From Burkholderiales bacterium (lineage in GTDB: Bacteria > Pseudomonadota > Gammaproteobacteria > Burkholderiales > Burkholderiaceae_C), in NCBI GenBank assembly GCA_016219375.1, contig JACRNC010000015.1, forward strand, positions 124,001 through 188,000: a stretch of 64,000 nt of DNA, written 5' to 3'. The notes under the pieces are model-generated. The model had not been told where the DNA came from. It was given only the letters and a program-made list of their open reading frames with translations, and made no database searches. Positions 57,982 to 64,000 of the stretch are shown in pieces. Both the position numbers and the translations under genes were made by a program. How positions within the stretch are numbered: the first letter of the stretch is position 1; each line of letters starts with the position of its first letter.

Positions 57982-60575
57982 GGGTTATCGGCGATGAGAT
58001 CCAGGGGAGGGTCGGACTTGGACTCGCTGAAGCCAGCGGGGACGTCGGCGATGACCGGCTCGACGGGAAGGACAAACCAGAACCGGCAGCCCACCACGTC
58101 CGATCCATTGTAGAGGTTCTGCACATGGATCCTCCCCTGGTGAGACTCGATGATGGAGCGGCACAGATTGAGCCCGATGCCCATGCCGTCGGACTTGGTG
58201 GAGAAGAAGGCCTCATAGGCGCGGTCGATGACCTCCTGCTTGAGCCCGGGGCCGCCGTCGGCCACGCTGAACTCCACCACCTCGGCCCCGCCGTCGTCCT
58301 GCCTGGGCACCACGCGCAGCTCGATGCGGCGGCGCGATGTGGGCAGCTGCGCGCCGTCGATGGCCTCGGCCGCGTTCTTCAGCAGGTTGAGCAGCACCTG
58401 CTCGATCAGGATGGGGTCGACCATCAGCAGCGGCAGGCGGGGCGCCACGTAGCTGTGGATGAGCACCTTGCGCCGGCGCAGCTCGATGCTGGCGAGCTCC
58501 ACCGCGTCTTCCACGATGTCCTTGATGCGCGAGGGCTGGCGCTGCGGCTCGCTGCGCTTGACGAAGGCGCGGATGCGGTGGATGACTTGGCCGGCGCGCT
58601 GCGCCTGGCGGGCGGTCTTCTCGAGGGCGGCGATGAGGTCGTCCTCGTTGATGGACTTGCGCCGCACCCGCGACACCATGCCGGTGCAGTAGTTGCTGAT
58701 GGCGGTCAGCGGCTGGTTGAGCTCGTGGGCGACCGATGAGGCCATCTCGCCCATCGTGATCAGCCGGCTGGTGACCTGCGCCTTCTCCGCCTGCTGGGCG
58801 GCCACCTCCTCGGCTCGGCGGCGGGCGGTGATGTCGGTGGCGATCAGCATCTGCGCCAGGCGGCCGTCGGTCCACTGGATGTAGCGGGTGCGCACGTCGA
58901 ACCACTTCTGCAGCGACTCGATGTGCACCTCGTGCGTGTCGGAGCCGGCCTCGGTGAGCTGCTGCGTGGGCAGGCCGCCGAAGTTGTCCACCGGGTCGTC
59001 GTGGTCCGGCGTGGCCGGCGCGTGCACCTCGCCCGCGAGCTGGGCATGGCCGGCCGGGTCGGTGCCGAACCACAGGCGGTAGGAGCGATTGGCGAAGAGC
59101 AGCTCGCCGCGCTGCACGCCCAGCACCGACACCGCGGCGTCCAGGCCCTCAAGCACGGTGGTGAAGCGCTCGTGCGCCGCCGAGAGCTGGTCGCGCACGC
59201 GCTTGGCCTCGGTGATGTTGGTGACCGAGGACATCCAGCCCGTCTGCCGGCCGCGGGCGTCGATCAGCGGCGAGACGTACATGCGCGCGTCGAACTGGCT
59301 GCCGTCCTTGCGCATGATGCGCACCTCGACGCCGCCGGCGGGGCTGCGGCCCTGCAGCTCCTGCTGGAAGAGGCGGTTGTTCTCCTCCATGCGGTCCAGC
59401 GGCCAGTAGGGGTAGGGCGGCATGCGGCCCAGCAGCTCGGCCTCGGTGAAGCCGGTCATGGCGCAGAAGGCCGGGTTGACGTAGGTGATGCGGCCTTCGT
59501 TGTCGATGACGCGCATGCCGGTGAGCATGGAGTTCTCCATCGCCCGGCGGAAGTTCATCTCCGACATCAGCGTCTTCTGGATCTGCAGCCGGCGGTTCAT
59601 GTGGCGCCAGGTGCCCAGCAGCATCCACACGGTCAGCGCCGACAGGCCGATGACCATCCAGAACAGCGTGTTGCCGATGACGCCGACCGAGGTGCGATAG
59701 CCCTGGCCGCGCAGGATCAGGCCGTTGCCGATGGGCGTGACGATGACCTCGTGCACCAGCGTGGACTGCGGGCTGTTGGCCGCGGCCACCGTGCTGCTGA
59801 GCACCTTGCCGCGGTAGTCCACCAGGCTCATCGCGTGGCGGCTGGCGATCTCGCGCGGCACCATGTAGCGCAGGATGGCGTCCACGGAGTATTCGGCCAC
59901 CAGCGTGCCGGCGAATCCCTTGCGGTCGATCAGCGGCACATGGATCTGGATGACCTCGGTGTCCAGCGCCGGGTTGACCAGCGGCTGCGAGTAGATCGGC
60001 TGGCGCTGCTCGCGCGCGGCGCTGAAGGCCGAGCTGGCCTGGTGGTCGGCCAGCAGCGCGCGGGAGTTGGCCTCGGACGCGACGTCGGCCGCCAGCGGCA
60101 GGTCCAGGCCCACGGCATCCAGCGGCACGCTGTGCGACAGCTGGCTGGCCTTGATGCGGCGGTCGGCCTGGGCCCAGCTCAGGCTGACGATCTCCGGCCG
60201 GGTCTGCACGAAGGCGGTGGCCGCCTCCAGGAAGCGGCCGGCGTCGTCCGGGCGGGTGGCCACCTCGCGGGCCAGGCGCTGGAGCTGCTCCTGGTTTTCG
60301 GTCAGGCGCAGGCGGATCTGCTGCTGCACGACCTCGGTGTCGCGCTTGACCGACTCGCGCTGGCGGTCCTGCTCCTCGTTGCGCAGGTACCAGAACGCCA
60401 CCAGCATGGCCGCCATGAAGAGCATCACCGAGACCAGCGGCCCCAGGGTGACGAAGCGGTCCTGGCGCGAGGGCGACTGCTCACGCCACCAGCGGCGCAG
60501 CAGCCGTCGCGGGTTGGCCGGGCCGGGCCGGCGTGCAGCGGGCGCGGGAGACGGTGCATGGGCCGGGGACAGCAT
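57978..60575 (-). CDS. FixL-like membrane sensor histidine kinase with PAS domains
   Basis: 865 residues. Two transmembrane helices (about 43-62 and 313-333) frame a periplasmic sensor region of some 250 residues. A PAS domain follows (about 352-465, MNFRRAMENSMLTGMRVIDNEG then TYVNPAFCAMTGF), a second PAS-like region, and the kinase core with the phosphorylated His in SSVAHELNQPLTAI, NLLKNAAEAIDG, DGGPGL and GIGLNLCRSIIE. The overall plan fits FixL-group kinases, but I see no clear haem-ligand His in the PAS domain. It is divergent from aceE, with 162 bases between the starts. Confidence 0.9.
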   Translation of the reverse strand: MLSPAHAPSPAPAARRPGPANPRRLLRRWWREQSPSRQDRFVTLGPLVSVMLFMAAMLVAFWYLRNEEQDRQRESVKRDTEVVQQQIRLRLTENQEQLQRLAREVATRPDDAGRFLEAATAFVQTRPEIVSLSWAQADRRIKASQLSHSVPLDAVGLDLPLAADVASEANSRALLADHQASSAFSAAREQRQPIYSQPLVNPALDTEVIQIHVPLIDRKGFAGTLVAEYSVDAILRYMVPREIASRHAMSLVDYRGKVLSSTVAAANSPQSTLVHEVIVTPIGNGLILRGQGYRTSVGVIGNTLFWMVIGLSALTVWMLLGTWRHMNRRLQIQKTLMSEMNFRRAMENSMLTGMRVIDNEGRITYVNPAFCAMTGFTEAELLGRMPPYPYWPLDRMEENNRLFQQELQGRSPAGGVEVRIMRKDGSQFDARMYVSPLIDARGRQTGWMSSVTNITEAKRVRDQLSAAHERFTTVLEGLDAAVSVLGVQRGELLFANRSYRLWFGTDPAGHAQLAGEVHAPATPDHDDPVDNFGGLPTQQLTEAGSDTHEVHIESLQKWFDVRTRYIQWTDGRLAQMLIATDITARRRAEEVAAQQAEKAQVTSRLITMGEMASSVAHELNQPLTAISNYCTGMVSRVRRKSINEDDLIAALEKTARQAQRAGQVIHRIRAFVKRSEPQRQPSRIKDIVEDAVELASIELRRRKVLIHSYVAPRLPLLMVDPILIEQVLLNLLKNAAEAIDGAQLPTSRRRIELRVVPRQDDGGAEVVEFSVADGGPGLKQEVIDRAYEAFFSTKSDGMGIGLNLCRSIIESHQGRIHVQNLYNGSDVVGCRFWFVLPVEPVIADVPAGFSESKSDPPLDLIADNP

Positions 60576-60737
60576 CCCGCCATTATCCGAGCCGGCAAGC
60601 GGCGTGGCCTGGTGCCGCCGGCTCGGGGCAAGCCCCGGGTGCCGCGCCTGCAGCGCGGGATGGGCTGCCGGTTAGCATGCGTCTTGCCATCTTGATAACG
60701 CCGGCTGCGTCAAGCCCCCGAACCAGGAGATCCGCCC

Positions 60738-63443
60738 ATGTCCGCCTTGCCCGAATCCGTCGTGCCGTTCTTCAAGGAGGACAGCGACCCGCAGGAGACG
60801 CGCGAGTGGCTGGATGCGTTGGCTGCCGTGGTGCAGGCCGAGGGCCCGCAGCGTGCGCACGGGCTGCTGGAGGCGCTGATCGACCAGGCGCGCCAGGCCG
60901 GCATCGACCTGCCGTTCTCGGCCAACACGGCCTATGTCAACACCATCCCGCCCGAACAGGAGGCCCGCAGCCCCGGCAACCTGGAGATGGAAGAGCGGCT
61001 GCGCGCCTACATGCGCTGGAACGCGATGGCGATGGTGGTCAAGGCCAACCGGCTCAACCCCGAGGACGGCGGCGACCTGGGCGGGCACATCGCGTCGTTC
61101 GCCTCGCTGGCCACGCTGCTGGGCTGCGGCTTCAACCACTTCTGGCACGCCGAGCACGAGGGCCACGGCGGCGACCTGATCTACTTCCAGGGCCATTCGT
61201 CGCCCGGCATCTATGCGCGCGCTTATCTAGAGGGACGGCTGACCGAGGAACAGCTGCTCAACTTCCGCCAGGAGGTCGGCGGCAAGGGCCTGTCCAGCTA
61301 CCCGCATCCCAAGCTGATGCCGGAGTTCTGGCAGTTCCCCACCGTCTCGATGGGCCTGGGGCCCATCATGGCCATCTACCAGGCGCGCTTCCTCAAGTAC
61401 CTGCACGCCCGCGGCATCGCCGACACCGCCAACCGCAAGGTATGGGTCTTCTGCGGCGACGGCGAGATGGACGAGCCCGAATCCCTGGGCGCCATCGGCC
61501 TGGCCGCGCGCGAGAAGCTCGACAACCTCGTCTTCGTCATCAACTGCAACCTGCAGCGCCTGGACGGCCCGGTGCGCGGCAACGGCAAGATCGTGCAGGA
61601 GTTGGAGGGCGAGTTCCGCGGCTCGGGCTGGAACGTCATCAAGCTGCTGTGGGGCAGCAACTGGGACCCGCTGCTGGCGCGTGACAAGCACGGCATCCTG
61701 CGCAAGATCATGATGGACATGGTCGATGGCGACTACCAGGCGTGCAAGGCCAATGACGGCGCCTTCGTGCGCGAGTTGTTCTTCGGCCGCCACCCCGAGG
61801 CGGCCAAGATGGTCGAGCACATGAGCGACGAGGACATCTGGCGCCTGCAGCGTGGCGGCCACGATGCGCAGAAGGTCTATGCCGCCTACCACCGTGCGGC
61901 CAACCACAAGGGCCAGCCCACGGTGCTGCTGGTCAAGACGGTCAAGGGCTTCGGCATGGGCAAGGCGGCCGAGGGCAAGAACATCGCCCACCAGGCCAAG
62001 AAGCTGACGGACGACGACATCCGCGCCTTCCGCGACCGCTTCAACATCCCCATCCCCGACGAGGACCTGCCCAAGCTGCCCTTCGTCAAGCCGGCCGAGC
62101 ACACGCCGGAGATGACCTATCTGCACGCGCGCCGCCAGGCGCTGGGCGGCTACCTGCCCAAGCGCCGGCCCAAGGCGGACGAGCAGCTGCCGGTGCCGGA
62201 GCTGGCCACCTTCCAGGCCATCCTGGAGCCCACGGCCGAAGGCCGCGAGATCTCCACCACCCAGGCCTTCGTGCGCGTGCTCAGCACGCTGCTGCGCGAC
62301 GCCACGCTGGGCCCGCGCCTGGTGCCCATCCTGGTCGATGAGGCGCGCACCTTCGGCATGGAGGGCCTGTTCCGCCAGATCGGCATCTATGCGCCGGAGG
62401 GGCAGAAGTACACGCCGGTGGACCGCGACCAGGTCATGTACTACCGCGAGGACGCGGCCGGGCAGATCCTGCAGGAGGGCATCAACGAGGCCGGCGGCAT
62501 GAGCTCGTGGATCGCGGCGGCGACGTCGTACTCCACGAACAACCGCATCATGGTGCCGTTCTACATCTTCTATTCGATGTTCGGCCTGCAGCGCGTCGGC
62601 GACCTGGCCTGGGCCGCGGGCGACATGCAGGCGCGCGGCTTCCTGCTGGGCGGCACGTCGGGCCGCACCACGCTCAACGGCGAAGGCCTGCAGCACGAGG
62701 ACGGCCACAGCCAGCTGGTGGCCTCCACCATCCCCAACTGCCTGAGCTACGACCCGAGCTTCGCGCACGAGGTGGCGGTGATCATGCAGCACGGCTTGAA
62801 GCGCATGGTCGAGCAGCAGGACAACGTCTTCTACTACCTCACGCTGCTCAACGAGAACTACCCCCAGCCGGGCCTGAAGGCCGGCACCGAGGCCGAGATC
62901 ATCCAGGGCATGTACCTGCTGGCCGAGGCCCCCAAGCTCACGCCGCGGGTGAACCTGCTGGGTTGCGGCTCCATCCTGCGCGAGTCGCTGGCCGCGCGCG
63001 ACCTGCTGGAGCGCGACTGGGGCGTGGCGGCCAATGTGTGGAGCTGCCCCAGCTTCAACGAGCTGGCCCGCGAAGGCGCGCAGTGCGAGCGCTGGAACCT
63101 GCTGCATCCCACCGAGTCGCCGCGCCTGCCCTTCGTGACGCGCCAGCTGGAGAAGCACGCCGGCCCGGTCGTGGCCTCCACCGACTACGTGCGCGCCTTT
63201 GCCGACCAGATCCGTGCCTACATCCCGCGCGGGCGCAGCTACAAGGTGCTGGGCACCGACGGCTTCGGCCGCAGCGACTTCCGCCACCGGCTGCGCCGGC
63301 ATTTCGAGATCGACCGCCACTACATCGCCGTGGCCGCGCTCAAGGCCCTGGCCGACGAGGGCAGCGTGCCGGCGGCCCGCGTGGCCGAGGCCATCGCCCG
63401 CTACGAGATCGACACCGAGAAGGTGGCGCCGCTGCTGGCCTGA
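60738..63443 (+). CDS. aceE: Pyruvate dehydrogenase E1 component, homodimeric type
   Basis: 901 residues, with AGGAG before the ATG. Thiamine-diphosphate motif [13 protein letters not shown] ... [13 protein letters not shown] is present, as are the His-rich [10 protein letters not shown] and the [15 protein letters not shown] segments of the AceE family. It decarboxylates pyruvate and transfers the acetyl group to the E2 lipoyl domains. It is followed by aceF 61 bases later and is divergent from the FixL-like sensor. Confidence 0.97.
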   Translation: MSALPESVVPFFKEDSDPQETREWLDALAAVVQAEGPQRAHGLLEALIDQARQAGIDLPFSANTAYVNTIPPEQEARSPGNLEMEERLRAYMRWNAMAMVVKANRLNPEDGGDLGGHIASFASLATLLGCGFNHFWHAEHEGHGGDLIYFQGHSSPGIYARAYLEGRLTEEQLLNFRQEVGGKGLSSYPHPKLMPEFWQFPTVSMGLGPIMAIYQARFLKYLHARGIADTANRKVWVFCGDGEMDEPESLGAIGLAAREKLDNLVFVINCNLQRLDGPVRGNGKIVQELEGEFRGSGWNVIKLLWGSNWDPLLARDKHGILRKIMMDMVDGDYQACKANDGAFVRELFFGRHPEAAKMVEHMSDEDIWRLQRGGHDAQKVYAAYHRAANHKGQPTVLLVKTVKGFGMGKAAEGKNIAHQAKKLTDDDIRAFRDRFNIPIPDEDLPKLPFVKPAEHTPEMTYLHARRQALGGYLPKRRPKADEQLPVPELATFQAILEPTAEGREISTTQAFVRVLSTLLRDATLGPRLVPILVDEARTFGMEGLFRQIGIYAPEGQKYTPVDRDQVMYYREDAAGQILQEGINEAGGMSSWIAAATSYSTNNRIMVPFYIFYSMFGLQRVGDLAWAAGDMQARGFLLGGTSGRTTLNGEGLQHEDGHSQLVASTIPNCLSYDPSFAHEVAVIMQHGLKRMVEQQDNVFYYLTLLNENYPQPGLKAGTEAEIIQGMYLLAEAPKLTPRVNLLGCGSILRESLAARDLLERDWGVAANVWSCPSFNELAREGAQCERWNLLHPTESPRLPFVTRQLEKHAGPVVASTDYVRAFADQIRAYIPRGRSYKVLGTDGFGRSDFRHRLRRHFEIDRHYIAVAALKALADEGSVPAARVAEAIARYEIDTEKVAPLLA

Positions 63444-63504
63444 GGCTTGCCCGGCCCTTCACGGCTTGCCCATCCCGCTTGCATCGCTTGGACGAACAAC
63501 AACC

Positions 63505-64000
63505 ATGCCCCTGACTGAACTGCGCGTGCCCGACATCGGCGACATGGCCGATGTGCCCGTCATCGAGATCCTGGTCAAGCCCGGCGACACCATCAAGCCC
63601 GAGCAGAGCCTCATCACGCTGGAGTCGGACAAGGCGTCGATGGAGGTGCCGGCCTCGCAGGGCGGGGTGCTCAAGGAGGTCCGCGTCAAGCTGGGCGACA
63701 AGGTGTCGGCCGGCAGCGTGATCGCGGTGATCGAGGCGGCGCAGGCAGGCGCAGGGCAGGGCGCGGCTGCACCGGCTCAGGGCTCGCCTGCTGCGCCGCC
63801 TGCGGCGGCCTCGGCCACGCCTGCCGCACCGTCCATCGCTGCAGGCCCGGACGCTCGTGCCGCGTCCGATGTGTCCGGCCAAGCCTGTGCACCGGCTGCC
63901 GCCCCGGCGGCGCCCCCCGCACCGTCCGCTGCACCGTCCGCTGCACCGTCTGCTGCTCCCCAGGCGTTCGAGCCGATGCCTCCCGGCCGGCTGCCGCATG
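63505..64000 (+). CDS. aceF: Dihydrolipoamide acetyltransferase (E2), N-terminal part
   Basis: 165 residues are visible before the window ends. One lipoyl domain (1-80) with the lipoylated Lys in [11 protein letters not shown] (about residue 43) is followed by a long Ala/Pro-rich swinging linker. The peripheral-subunit-binding and catalytic domains lie outside. Position after aceE makes E2 more likely than a lipoyl-fused E3. Confidence 0.93.
   Translation, partial: MPLTELRVPDIGDMADVPVIEILVKPGDTIKPEQSLITLESDKASMEVPASQGGVLKEVRVKLGDKVSAGSVIAVIEAAQAGAGQGAAAPAQGSPAAPPAAASATPAAPSIAAGPDARAASDVSGQACAPAAAPAAPPAPSAAPSAAPSAAPQAFEPMPPGRLPH
63919..63954 (+). repeat. 12-bp tandem repeat in the aceF linker
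   Basis: Three in-phase units of GCACCGTCCGCT (the last with one change), encoding APSA in the lipoyl-domain linker. Confidence 0.8.

Overview
The window is a 64 kb stretch of very GC-rich chromosome from a betaproteobacterium, most likely order Burkholderiales (inferred from gene order and protein family types, not from a marker gene search). Indicators are the neighbourhoods PP0621-pilS-pilR-ampD, ypjD/ffh, lolB-ispE-tRNA-Gln-prs-rplY-pth, rsmD-coaD-ferredoxin opposite ftsY, dnaX-ybaB-recR and aceE-aceF, a lysine/alanine-repeat H1-like protein, and nrdAB with tandem NrdR boxes. Coding density is high. I see no insertion sequence, prophage, integrase or CRISPR array.

Layout. 1-6.3 kb: end of a response regulator, a receiver-histidine kinase hybrid, an oxygen-binding di-iron (ODP) protein behind an FNR-type promoter, a P-type calcium-type ATPase, a cytosolic trypsin-like peptidase and tRNA-Arg(TCT). 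6.4-10.6 kb: a ybhP-clsB-ybhN operon, led by a small uncharacterised gene. 10.6-14.3 kb: enoyl-CoA hydratase divergent from HMG-CoA lyase, an H-NS-like protein, a small acidic protein and a flavin-type split-barrel protein. 14.5-17.1 kb: a sigma-54 response regulator, a YggU protein and the H1-like protein. 17.3-22 kb: class Ia ribonucleotide reductase. 22.1-28 kb: ampD, pilRS, PP0621 and a CcsA-like membrane protein, divergent from ffh. 28-35.8 kb: ffh, a DUF2726 protein, ftsY, rsmD, coaD, ferredoxin, pth and rplY. 35.9-41.8 kb: prs, tRNA-Gln, ispE, lolB, a TPR protein and mutM. 42-46.6 kb: dynamin-like GTPase, mutY, pdeM and a MAPEG protein. 46.7-51.7 kb: recR, ybaB, dnaX, a DEAD-box helicase and a small secreted basic protein. 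51.8-57.2 kb: a folD-prlC-glutaredoxin-yaaA-prolyl hydroxylase run. 57.4-64 kb: a FixL/FixJ-like pair divergent from aceE-aceF, the latter cut by the window end.

How the genes fit together. Both signal-recognition GTPases (ffh, ftsY), base-excision repair of oxidised guanine (mutM, mutY), dNTP synthesis and replication loading (nrdAB, dnaX, recR) and the oxidative-stress gene yaaA lie here, so much of the window is housekeeping. Regulatory content is high: four two-component modules and three good promoter architectures (FNR class II at 1.4 kb, tandem NrdR at 21.9 kb, and a dyad inside the presumed nrdB promoter at 18.6 kb).

I did not find one clear undescribed system. The most unusual recurrent signal is short in-phase tandem repeats (9 or 12 bp) placed in protein linkers or leaders: the ClsB inter-domain insert, the mutY leader, two separate arrays in the DnaX linker, and the AceF linker. 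The findings worth most attention are the FNR-driven ODP protein, the 9-bp array directly before mutY, the H-NS-like protein with three upstream dyads, the dynamin-like GTPase, and the sensor pair beside aceE.
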